NCBI GenBank assembly: GCA_026709725.1
Contig: JAPOSK010000476.1
Location: 1 to 7,090, forward strand
DNA: 7,090 nucleotides
Direction of reading: 5' to 3'
Origin: Paracoccaceae bacterium
GTDB taxonomy: Bacteria > Pseudomonadota > Alphaproteobacteria > Rhodobacterales > Rhodobacteraceae
The notes under the pieces were generated by a model, which searched no databases, was not told where the DNA came from, and saw only the letters and a program-made list of their open reading frames with translations. Below, piece by piece: positions 1-5,658 of this stretch. Position numbers and translations under genes: made by a program. Position 1 is the first letter of the stretch. Each line of letters starts with the position of its first letter.

Positions 1-139
1 CCATAGGTGACACCCCAATGCCACTGCCGCAGGAAAACAGATTGAGCGTTGGATTGATTCACGGGAATCCGGAGCGGCTCAACACACGGAGCGAATACAC
101 TTGCCACAGGAATCAGTCCGCATCGCGAACCTGGTCCTA

Positions 140-216
140 TGGCGCGGCTGACGGGACTCGAACCCGCGACCTCCGGCGTGACAGGCCGGCACTCTAACCA
201 ACTGAGCTACAGCCGC
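140..216 (-). tRNA. tRNA-Asp, anticodon GTC
   Basis: Read on the minus strand, the 77 nt fold as a complete cloverleaf. The acceptor stem GCGGCTG pairs with CAGCCGC, the discriminator base is G, and CCA is encoded. The anticodon stem CCGGC pairs with GCCGG around the loop CTGTCAC, which gives anticodon GTC (Asp). The T arm GCGGG/CCCGT carries TTCGAGT. It lies 244 nt beyond tRNA-Val(TAC) on the same strand, so the two are probably co-transcribed, an arrangement common in Alphaproteobacteria. No U-rich terminator is obvious in bases 1-139, where I see nothing else. Confidence 0.97.
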
Positions 217-255
217 TGACAAGGCGATCACCTGCGTTCTTGTGCAGGTGACAGT

Positions 256-326
256 GAATCGGGGTGCTTATAGACATGCATATCCAGAATATCCAGTGAA
301 TTCCTCAACCATACGCACCCCGATTC
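256..326 (-). repeat. 12-bp inverted repeat in the tRNA-Val/tRNA-Asp spacer
   Basis: Bases 256-267 (GAATCGGGGTGC) are perfectly complementary to 315-326 (GCACCCCGATTC), with a 47-nt loop. The loop contains a tandem ATATCCAG duplication near 280-296. In a tRNA-Val-tRNA-Asp transcript this could fold as a processing hairpin between the two tRNAs. That role is inferred; the symmetry is seen directly. The rest of the spacer (217-460) holds no gene that I can support. Confidence 0.5.
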
Positions 327-460
327 CTGTCGCAAGACCAGGAACCCTGTGCGGGCCACTCTATCCCGATGCATTCGAACACGCAACTCCACACAGCCCG
401 AGAGACAGTCTTCGGTATCGCATTGACCGGAACACGGTGGCCCGGATGCTCTCATGGTCG

Positions 461-535
461 TGGTGGGTGATGAGAGGATCGAACTCCCGACCCCTTCGGT
501 GTAAACGAAGTGCTCTACCGCTGAGCTAATCACCC
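461..535 (-). tRNA. tRNA-Val, anticodon TAC
   Basis: This is a complete 75-nt cloverleaf on the minus strand. The acceptor GGGTGAT pairs with ATCACCC, the discriminator is A, and CCA is encoded. The anticodon stem CTTCG/CGAAG is perfectly paired around TTTACAC, giving anticodon TAC (Val). A U34 valine tRNA can usually read all four GUN codons once its wobble base is modified, so this copy could serve alone. It marks the left edge of the island and shares 68 of 75 bases with the second tRNA-Val next to lon. Confidence 0.97.
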
Positions 536-652
536 TGACTCAAAACCAGAACGGCAGCGACAGATCCACAAGCGTAATGTCAGCGCCCTGCATCGGAAAT
601 TTTCATTTCAGGCAGACAGGGCACATGCCTCAAGGCAATCGCTGGAGCAAGC

Positions 653-1078
653 CTACCTTTCGATTTTTGACTCCATCTCGCCGTTCAGTTTCTGCGAATA
701 ACCTTCATTCTTGATCCTTGCCAGAATCTCCATCAAGTGCTTGGACTGTTTCTCCGATGGGATTTTTTCGGCATCTGCCGAGCGACCTGCAGAATTCCAT
801 CATCCTTGCTGGAAAGGAGGCGCTGATCAGTCGCCCAAGCATGGAGACTGCACCAAAAAATCTCTGCCCGCATTCACCACCGCGGTCTGCGCTTCAATTC
901 CATTCAAGATTTTCCAATCTTTCTTGCCTGCACGTTCATTTTCAGCCACTTCTTGCAAGGAGATCAATTCCGCAATGAATTCATCAGGGAGTTCTATTGC
1001 CATATCTCTTGTTCTTGCCCAGCAAGCCTGTTTCTTGGCCCACTCGGTTATGTTGCTTATTCCCTCATGCGGGTTTCC
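653..1078 (-). pseudogene. 3' fragment of a probable AIPR-family (abortive infection) gene, frameshifted
   Basis: About 140 codons can be rebuilt on the minus strand in three frames: about 1078-857 (contains NITEWAKKQACW and LNGIEAQTAVVNAG), about 860-764 (FWCSLHAWATDQRLL, then GILQVARQMPKK), and about 766-653 (IPSEKQSKHLMEILARIKNE to a TAG stop at 653-655). Each frame change falls in a 6-base homopolymer, the T6 tract (A6 on plus) at 855-860 and the A6 tract (T6 on plus) at 763-768. The rebuilt protein reads smoothly and resembles what I remember of the C-terminus of AIPR proteins, which accompany Dcm, Vsr, Z1 and HATPase genes in defence clusters. The family name is from memory; another subunit of such a cluster is possible. 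It lies directly downstream of, and on the same strand as, a truncated dcm. Homopolymer sequencing errors could explain the frameshifts, but not the missing N-terminal part. Confidence 0.5.
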
Positions 1079-1389
1079 GGCTTTCCCAATTCCCGAAACT
1101 GCGATTCCTCGTCCGCCCGGGACCATTCGGCGCGGTAGAGATCGGGCCAGTCCGGTTCTTCTGCGGAGACGCCGTTCAGGAAGTCGTAGTATTCCGAAGG
1201 GAGCTTGTGGGAGGGAAATAGTCGCAGGAAGCTGCGCAGCCTCATGGTGGCATGGGCCGAGCCTTCCTTCTCGATCGAGACCATGATCCTGTAGGGCGAG
1301 CGGCCATCCCCGGAACGGCATGAGGAAAACCCCTCCGCAAGTCCTCCGGGGCCCGAAAAGAGGTCCACGATTCCGATTGCGCTTGTCAT
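1070..1389 (-). pseudogene. dcm: 5' fragment of a Dcm-type DNA (cytosine-5) methyltransferase
   Basis: An open frame starts with ATG at 1389. Residues 5-20 carry motif I of C5 methyltransferases (IVDLFSGPGGLAEGF), the S-adenosylmethionine binding loop. They are followed by a segment typical of the Vsr-linked Dcm subfamily (SIEKEGSAHATMRLR, EYYDFLNG, DLYRAEW). The similarity stops after about 105 residues. The frame closes at 1057, and the next recognisable sequence belongs to the AIPR-like fragment in another frame. Motif IV with the catalytic PC cysteine, motif VIII, the target-recognition domain and motifs IX-X are all absent, so no methyltransferase activity is expected. It is divergent from vsr, with 61 bp between the start codons. 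This looks like a deletion join between two formerly neighbouring genes. Confidence 0.85.
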
Positions 1390-1450
1390 GGTCCCAGACT
1401 ATCTCCCAACCCGGAGCGGGGATCGTCCGGCAATTGGTGCACGCAAGGCA

Positions 1451-1882
1451 ATGACTGACGTTTTCGACCGAAAAACACGCTCAAGGATCATGTCGAACAT
1501 CCGCGGCAAGGACACGAAACCCGAAATAGAGGTCAGGAAGGCGCTGCACAAGCGGGGTTTCCGGTACAGGCTGCATGTCAAGGATCTGCCCGGCAGACCG
1601 GATATCGTGTTTCCGCGGTACAATGTGGCGCTTTTTGTCAACGGGTGCTTCTGGCACAGGCATCCCGGTTGCAGACATGCGAGCACGCCATCCTCGAATG
1701 AGAAGTTCTGGAATGACAAGTTCGAGCGAAACGTTGCACGCGACCGCCGCAACAAGGCAATGCTCGAAACCGCCGGGTTCCGGGTCGCCGTCATCTGGGA
1801 ATGCGAAACGAGAGGTGACCGCCTCGACCCTACGATCGAGCGGATGACCCGCTGGATGACCGGCGTTGAGGATGCTCGGTGA
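1451..1882 (+). CDS. vsr: Very short patch repair (Vsr) DNA mismatch endonuclease
   Basis: Vsr nicks DNA 5' of T:G mismatches that arise when 5-methylcytosine deaminates at Dcm sites. The 143-aa product is full length for the family. Visible features are the N-terminal RSRIMSNIRGKDTKPE with E25, the LPGRPD motif with catalytic D51, the GCFWH motif with H69, and zinc ligands C66, H71, C74 and C118 (IWECE), followed by RNVARDRR. E. coli Vsr has His at position 64; here the motif reads FVNGCFWH, so it is Asn64. I chose ATG 1451 because MTDVFDRKTRSRIMS matches the usual family start. The open frame reaches back to 1388, but those 21 residues look non-family, and the upstream AAGG sits only 2 nt before the ATG, so the ribosome site is weak. 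It is probably still functional, though its partner methyltransferase is destroyed. Confidence 0.93.
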   Translation: MTDVFDRKTRSRIMSNIRGKDTKPEIEVRKALHKRGFRYRLHVKDLPGRPDIVFPRYNVALFVNGCFWHRHPGCRHASTPSSNEKFWNDKFERNVARDRRNKAMLETAGFRVAVIWECETRGDRLDPTIERMTRWMTGVEDAR

Positions 1883-1973
1883 TCGGGGGTGGTCCCGTCC
1901 CATCGGCGACAGATCGCCAAGGCAGAATACCCCTGATCCGTCCGGGCGCCGCCCCCGCTCCGGAGCAGCGGCG
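1881..1973 (+). other. Nested inverted repeats at the vsr 3' end
   Basis: GATCGGGGGT (1881-1890, overlapping the vsr stop) can pair with ACCCCTGATC (1929-1938) through 10 bp with one G-T pair. Its loop contains a perfect hairpin, GGCGA-CAGA-TCGCC (1905-1918). A further GC-rich repeat, CGCCGC (1947-1952)/GCGGCG (1968-1973), encloses the palindrome GCTCCGGAGC. There is no T-tract, so a classic intrinsic terminator is not shown; a 3' protective structure is one option. Bases 1974-2085 hold no recognisable gene. Confidence 0.3.
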
Positions 1974-2511
1974 GGTGTTGGATCAGGATCGGGAATCCGG
2001 GATGCCGATTCAGGGCGTATCGGCCGTCGATTTGCCGTTGGGGACTGCGACGCACCGACCGGAAACGGACCACGGCGGCCCGGGGCTCTGCGCCCCGTCG
2101 GCCCGTGATGCGGTCGGGATGCTTGAGGCGCGCTCCCGTCGGCGGAGCTCATGGAGGCGGCACTGGAGCGAATCGCCGCGGCCAATGATGCCGTCAATGC
2201 CGTGATCCACTTATGCCCGGAACGGGGCGGCGGGCGATTGCAACCCCGCCGGACCGGGCCACAAGCCAGGCGGACCATCCTGGCGGGCGGATCTGCCAAT
2301 TGGGATCAAGGATCTCATCAATGGCACCGGGCCGCCCACCACCTGTGGCAGCCCGGCACTGATCGACAATGTGCTGGACACGAGCGATGCCCCGATCAAG
2401 AGAATTGAGCGGCGTGGCGGGGTAATGAGGGCAAGACCGACACACCCGAGTTTGGCACCAGCGGCCAACACATAAAATGCCGTCTTCGGCATGGCCCGCA
2501 ACCCTTGGAAT

Positions 2512-2678
2512 GGGGATTATACACATGAGTTGACATTACTCAAAATACCCAATGATATTCAGTTACTTGATGGATCGATAGAGTGTTTGGCAAGATTCAA
2601 TATAAAAAATTGATTCTTTTGAACTAATTTAGATTCTGTCAACCAATCGATATAATCCACCTTGGAATACGGCATGCA
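2512..2678. other. AT-rich insert inside the amidase remnant
   Basis: This stretch is sharply richer in A and T than everything around it and separates the N- and C-terminal amidase fragments. Its minus strand keeps a frame open for about 38 codons (PYSKVDYIDWLTESKLVQKN and on to a stop near 2559) with AT-type codon use. The plus strand has a shorter frame ending at AAT TGA. I recognise neither. It also holds sigma-70-like boxes on both strands. It may be a piece of foreign DNA left by a replacement event. Confidence 0.45.
2516..2543 (-). promoter_or_regulatory. Sigma-70-like promoter in the AT-rich insert
   Basis: On the minus strand there is TTGAGT (2538-2543), a 16-nt spacer and a perfect TATAAT (2516-2521). 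It would transcribe antisense to the amidase remnant. On the plus strand a perfect TTGACA (2530-2535) overlaps it, with a poor -10 (TGATAT, 2553-2558). AT-rich DNA yields such matches by chance, so this is weak. Confidence 0.25.
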
Positions 2679-2849
2679 ATGCCGGTGGGTCTCCAACTCA
2701 TCGGTCCGCCTTGGAGAGAAGCCAGATCGCTTCAGGTGGCACCGGCCCTTGAGGAGCGGCTGGAAGTGGGACCACCCCATTGATCCCCGGGAGGTGACGG
2801 GGCGTGCTGTTGGATCATTGGATCGGGTCTGCACGGGGCTGCCATCACC

Positions 2850-2877
2850 AAACCGGGAATGCCGCCCTGCCTGGTTT
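2850..2877 (-). terminator. Possible hairpin just downstream of tRNA-Val(CAC)
   Basis: AAACCGGG (2850-2857) and CCTGGTTT (2870-2877) pair over 8 bp, including one G-T, with a 12-nt loop. On the minus strand the hairpin starts 2 nt beyond the encoded CCA of the tRNA, a sensible place to end the transcript. There is no following U-tract, so efficiency would be low and the call is tentative. Confidence 0.3.
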
Positions 2878-2879
2878 CA

Positions 2880-2954
2880 TGGTGGGTGATGAGAGGATCG
2901 AACTCCCGGCCTCTTCGGTGTGAAAGCAGCGCTCTACCACTGAGCTAATCACCC
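2880..2954 (-). tRNA. tRNA-Val-like gene, anticodon CAC, with a mismatched anticodon stem
   Basis: The 75-nt sequence has a perfect acceptor stem (GGGTGAT/ATCACCC), an encoded CCA, an intact T arm (GGGAG/CTCTC) and loop TTCACAC, giving anticodon CAC (Val). Its last 29 bases are identical to those of tRNA-Val(TAC), and 68 of 75 match overall. The anticodon stem is CTGCT against CGAAG, so pairs 29-41 (G-A) and 31-39 (T-C) are broken, while the other copy pairs perfectly there. This suggests a diverged duplicate or chimera that may be poorly functional. Since the U34 tRNA can read GUG, loss would be tolerated. It lies 122 bp beyond the lon stop on the same strand and marks the right edge of the island. 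Confidence 0.8.
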
Positions 2955-3077
2955 TTCCTCCTCCAGTCGGAATGCCGCGACCGGCCCGAACTGCCGCAGC
3001 GTGGCCAGCATCGCATTACCGATCAAATCGGCATTGATCCAGATGTCTCCACCGGGCGACAGATCACGGATCGGCAT
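2949..3077 (-). CDS. Unidentified 42-codon ORF overlapping the lon stop
   Basis: A frame opens with an ATG that shares one base with the lon stop codon (TGATG), the usual layout for translational coupling. It encodes 42 residues beginning MPIRDLSPGGDIWINADLIG and ending in FGPVAAFRLEEEG. The TGA stop is formed by bases 4-6 of the downstream tRNA-Val(CAC). Codon third positions look like normal coding sequence for this genome and the peptide reads like a domain fragment, but I do not recognise it. It may be the cut-off tail of a gene, reframed when the tRNA/island boundary formed, or a chance frame in the spacer. In many Alphaproteobacteria hupB occupies the position after lon; this is not HU. 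Confidence 0.35.
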   Translation of the reverse strand: MPIRDLSPGGDIWINADLIGNAMLATLRQFGPVAAFRLEEEG

Positions 3078-5476
3078 CAGTGTTGTGACATGCTGTGACC
3101 GGATTCCGGCTGGACGAGTTTTGATGCAGACAAGGCCGCGGGGGTCTGCAGTTCCGCTTCTGTCAGCGGTTCGGGTTTGCGTTCAAGTGCGATTGGCAGA
3201 ATCTCGGACATGTGACTGACGGGAAGAATCGTGAGATGATTCTTGATTGCATCGGGAATCTCTGCGAGATCCCGCAGGTTCTCCTCGGGGATGATCACCG
3301 TGTTGATCCGGCCCCGGATGGCGGCGAGCAGTTTGGCCTTCAGTCCGCCGATTGGCAGGACATTGCCCCGCAGCGTCACCTCTCCCGTCATGGCAACCGA
3401 GCGGATGACGGGAATGCCGGTCAGGACTGAAATAATCGCTGTAACCATTCCCACGCCTGCGGAGGGCCCCTCCTTCGGGGTTGCGCCTTCGGGTACATGG
3501 ATATGGATGTCCGTGTTGCCAAAACGATCCGGATTGATCCCGTTCACCGCTGCCACCGACTTGACATAGGATGTCGCGGCAGTGATCGACTCCTTCATGA
3601 CCCTGCCGAGGGTGCCCGTTGTGTTCATCGTCCCCTTGCCGGGTGAGATTGTGGCCTCGATTGACAGGAGATCACCGCCGGCCGGGGTCCAGGCAAGACC
3701 CGTTGCAACACCGATCTGGTTGGATTTCTCTGCGGTCTTGTAGCGATGCTTGGGCATGCCGAGGAATTCATTGAGATTGCCGAGTTTCACACGGATTGAT
3801 TCGTCATCACCCCGCTCGAGCCGCGTGACGGATTTGCGCATGATCTTCGCGAGTGCCCGCTTGAGGCTGCGGACACCGGCCTCGCGGGTGTAGGACGTGA
3901 TCACTTCCTGGATCACACGATTTGAAATCGAGAATTCCCTGCTTTCGAGACCGTTGCTCTTCCGCAAGTCCGGGAGCAGGTGATGCCGGGCAATCTGGAC
4001 CTTTTCATCCTCAGTGTAGCCGTCAAGATTGATGATATCCATGCGATCAAGCAGCGGCAGCGGGATGTCCTGCATGTAATTGGCGGTCGTGATGAACAGA
4101 ACCTGTGAGAGGTCGTAATCGACATCCAGGAAGTTGTCGTAGAACGTGTCATTCTGCTCCGGGTCGAGAACCTCCAGGAGTGCGCTGGCCGGATCCCCGC
4201 GGTAGTTGGCCATTTTGTCGATCTCATCAAGCAGGATCAACGGATTGGTCGTCTTTTGCTTGCGAAATGACTTGATGATTCGGCCCGGCATCGCACCGAT
4301 ATAGGTGCGGCGGTGACCGCGGATCTCGGACTCATCATGGATACCGCCAAGAGAGATCCGTAAAAATTCACGACCGGTGGCCTCAGCCAGCGAGCAGCCA
4401 AGTGATGTTTTGCCGACTCCGGGCGGGCCCACCAGACACAGGATTGACCCTCCGATGTTCCCCGTCCGCTTCTGAACGGCGATGAACTCGATGATCCGTT
4501 CCTTGACCTGTTTCAGTCCATAATGATCCCGGTCCAGGACCCTTTGTGCCTTTTTGATATTCGTGCGTGTCTTCTTCGGCGTTCCCCAGGGAATATCCAG
4601 CAGCCATTCAAGATAGTTGCGCGAGACCTGGATTTCAGGGCTGTTGGGGTTGCCTGTTCGCAACTTCTTGAGTTCAGAAAGCGCCTTCGTCCGCGCTTCG
4701 TCCGTAAAGTTGGTATTCTCAATACGCATCTCAAGCTCTTCAAAGTCGGACACATCATCATCATCGCCCAACTCACGCTGGATGGCTTTCATCTGTTCAG
4801 TCAGAATATGTTCCCGCTGGGTCTGCTCAAGCTGATCCTTGACACGAGCGTGGATGTCCTTGGAAATCTCAATTTCGGATATTTCCTTGTTGATGATCTC
4901 CCGGAGTTTCTTCAGGCGGCCCTTCAGGCTGCTGATCTCAAGAATGGCCTGTTTTTCCTGAACATCGCTCGTCACGGTTCCTGCCACCAGATCAAGCAGC
5001 TTGTTCATGTCCTTCTCAGCCTCAACTGCCTCAATCGCGGCGGTCGGGATGTTCTTCTTGGCTGCGGCATACGCCTGAAAGCGTTTCTTGATCAAATCTC
5101 CCGTCGCGCCCGGTCGGGCCCTGTCGTAGGGATGGGGCTCGACATCGACTTCAATGAAGCCGTTCTTCTCTCCCCAGCCTGTGACCCGGACACGCTCATC
5201 GCCCTGGACAAGGACCTTGATCGTCCCCTGCGGGATCTTGAGATACTGGAGCACCGTCGCCACGACCCCGACCCTGTGAACCGAGTCCAGAGTGACCTCA
5301 TCGACCTCTTCACTGGTTTGGGTGACCAGCACGAGCTTGTTGTCGGAATTGACAGCATGTTCAAGGGCCTTGACCGAGGCCTTGCGACCGACAAACAGCG
5401 GGACGATCATATTGGGAAAAACCACCACATCGCGCAGCGGCAGGAGTGGGTACCGTTTCTGTGTCTCGTTACTCAT
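3077..5476 (-). CDS. lon: ATP-dependent protease Lon (LonA type)
   Basis: Lon is a cytoplasmic homo-oligomeric AAA+ protease that unfolds and degrades damaged and regulatory proteins. The 799-aa product is close to the usual 780-820. The N-terminal substrate-binding domain (about 8-200, starting YPLLPLRDVVVFPNMIVPLF) leads into a charged helical linker (about 195-290). The AAA+ module has Walker A GPPGVGKT (350-357), Walker B LILLDEID (413-420), sensor-1 N466, an arginine finger near R478 and sensor-2 EAGVR (532-536). The protease domain (about 590-770) has catalytic S672 in KEGPSAGVGM and K715 in GGLKAKLLAA, the Ser-Lys dyad. ATG 5476 is the only in-frame start between the nearest upstream in-frame stop and the conserved N-terminus, but its purine-rich AGGAGG lies 16 nt upstream, which is unusually far. 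It follows tgt on the same strand after 182 nt with its own promoter candidate. Confidence 0.99.
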   Translation of the reverse strand: MSNETQKRYPLLPLRDVVVFPNMIVPLFVGRKASVKALEHAVNSDNKLVLVTQTSEEVDEVTLDSVHRVGVVATVLQYLKIPQGTIKVLVQGDERVRVTGWGEKNGFIEVDVEPHPYDRARPGATGDLIKKRFQAYAAAKKNIPTAAIEAVEAEKDMNKLLDLVAGTVTSDVQEKQAILEISSLKGRLKKLREIINKEISEIEISKDIHARVKDQLEQTQREHILTEQMKAIQRELGDDDDVSDFEELEMRIENTNFTDEARTKALSELKKLRTGNPNSPEIQVSRNYLEWLLDIPWGTPKKTRTNIKKAQRVLDRDHYGLKQVKERIIEFIAVQKRTGNIGGSILCLVGPPGVGKTSLGCSLAEATGREFLRISLGGIHDESEIRGHRRTYIGAMPGRIIKSFRKQKTTNPLILLDEIDKMANYRGDPASALLEVLDPEQNDTFYDNFLDVDYDLSQVLFITTANYMQDIPLPLLDRMDIINLDGYTEDEKVQIARHHLLPDLRKSNGLESREFSISNRVIQEVITSYTREAGVRSLKRALAKIMRKSVTRLERGDDESIRVKLGNLNEFLGMPKHRYKTAEKSNQIGVATGLAWTPAGGDLLSIEATISPGKGTMNTTGTLGRVMKESITAATSYVKSVAAVNGINPDRFGNTDIHIHVPEGATPKEGPSAGVGMVTAIISVLTGIPVIRSVAMTGEVTLRGNVLPIGGLKAKLLAAIRGRINTVIIPEENLRDLAEIPDAIKNHLTILPVSHMSEILPIALERKPEPLTEAELQTPAALSASKLVQPESGHSMSQH

Positions 5477-5490
5477 GGCAAATGGTTCAT
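5473..5490 (-). CDS. Possible 5-codon leader ORF coupled to lon
   Basis: ATG AAC CAT TTG CCA TGA encodes MNHLP and ends in an ATGA overlap with the lon start. The strong AGGAGG (5493-5498) is 2 nt from this ATG and 16 nt from the lon ATG; neither spacing is ideal. A ribosome that loads here and re-initiates at lon would explain the odd ribosome-site position. Such a short ORF can also arise by chance. Confidence 0.25.
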   Translation of the reverse strand: MNHLP

Positions 5491-5561
5491 GACCTCCTCA
5501 TCTGCTCAGACCTGTCAAGAGGGTACAGCTCTGTGATGGCGTTGACTTCAGCCATGTGCCC

Positions 5562-5592
5562 TTATGTGGGACACCTGGCCACGATATTCAAC
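5562..5592 (-). promoter_or_regulatory. Sigma-32-like heat-shock promoter for lon
   Basis: The minus strand has GTTGAA (5587-5592), a 16-nt spacer and CCCACATAA (5562-5570), close to the sigma-32 pattern CTTGAA-N13-17-CCCCAT. It would start transcription near 5555, giving a leader of about 80 nt. lon belongs to the heat-shock regulon in E. coli and others, which supports the call. No transcript data are available. Confidence 0.45.
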
Positions 5593-5658
5593 ATAAATCC
5601 CTTGCAAAGACCACATTCTTTGAGAATGGGCATCGGCATCAGGCAATGCGGAGCCCGC

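Larger units (their letters stand above)
2086..2790 (+). pseudogene. Amidase-signature family gene, frameshifted with its core lost
   Basis: Fragments of an amidase (aminohydrolase of the GatA/AS family) appear in order. LCAPSARDAVGMLEAR (2086-2130) gives way to LPSAELMEAALERIAAAND and NAVIHLCPE (2133-2222). Then, in another frame, comes LPIGIKDLINGTGPPTTCGSP (from 2293), containing the family's catalytic Lys at 2308-2310. After a lost G near 2428-2431 comes KTDTPEFGTSGQHI (2433-2474), and after an extra A comes NAVFGMARNPWN (2476-2511). The similarity then stops exactly where the Gly/Ser-rich catalytic loop (GGSSGG, carrying both catalytic serines) should follow. The C-terminal end reappears at 2679 (MPVGLQLIGPPWREARSLQVA), and a shifted PIDPR ends near 2790. 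About 300 central codons are missing, replaced by AT-rich DNA. At least five frame changes make this a genuine pseudogene. Confidence 0.85.

Noticed and set aside
827..1321. Whole 164-codon minus frame as one gene
   Set aside because: Its first 80 residues are an out-of-frame reading of the dcm fragment; only the part after about 1078 is meaningful.
1388..1450. Upstream start for vsr at 1388
   Set aside because: The added 21 residues do not look like Vsr and would overlap the dcm start codon; MTDVFDRKTRS at 1451 matches the family start.
1481..2299. 272-codon open frame on the minus strand across vsr and the amidase remnant
   Set aside because: It is Pro/Arg/Ser-rich low-complexity translation opposite a clear vsr gene, with no family motifs.
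4523..5536. 337-codon open frame on the plus strand, antisense to lon
   Set aside because: It lies wholly across the lon coding strand, has no recognisable domain, and its openness follows from lon codon use.
5614..5628. Hairpin CATTCT-CAA-AGAATG (minus strand) as a tgt terminator
   Set aside because: The stem is short and AT-rich with no U-tract, and it lies upstream of the lon promoter candidate, so it is not convincing.
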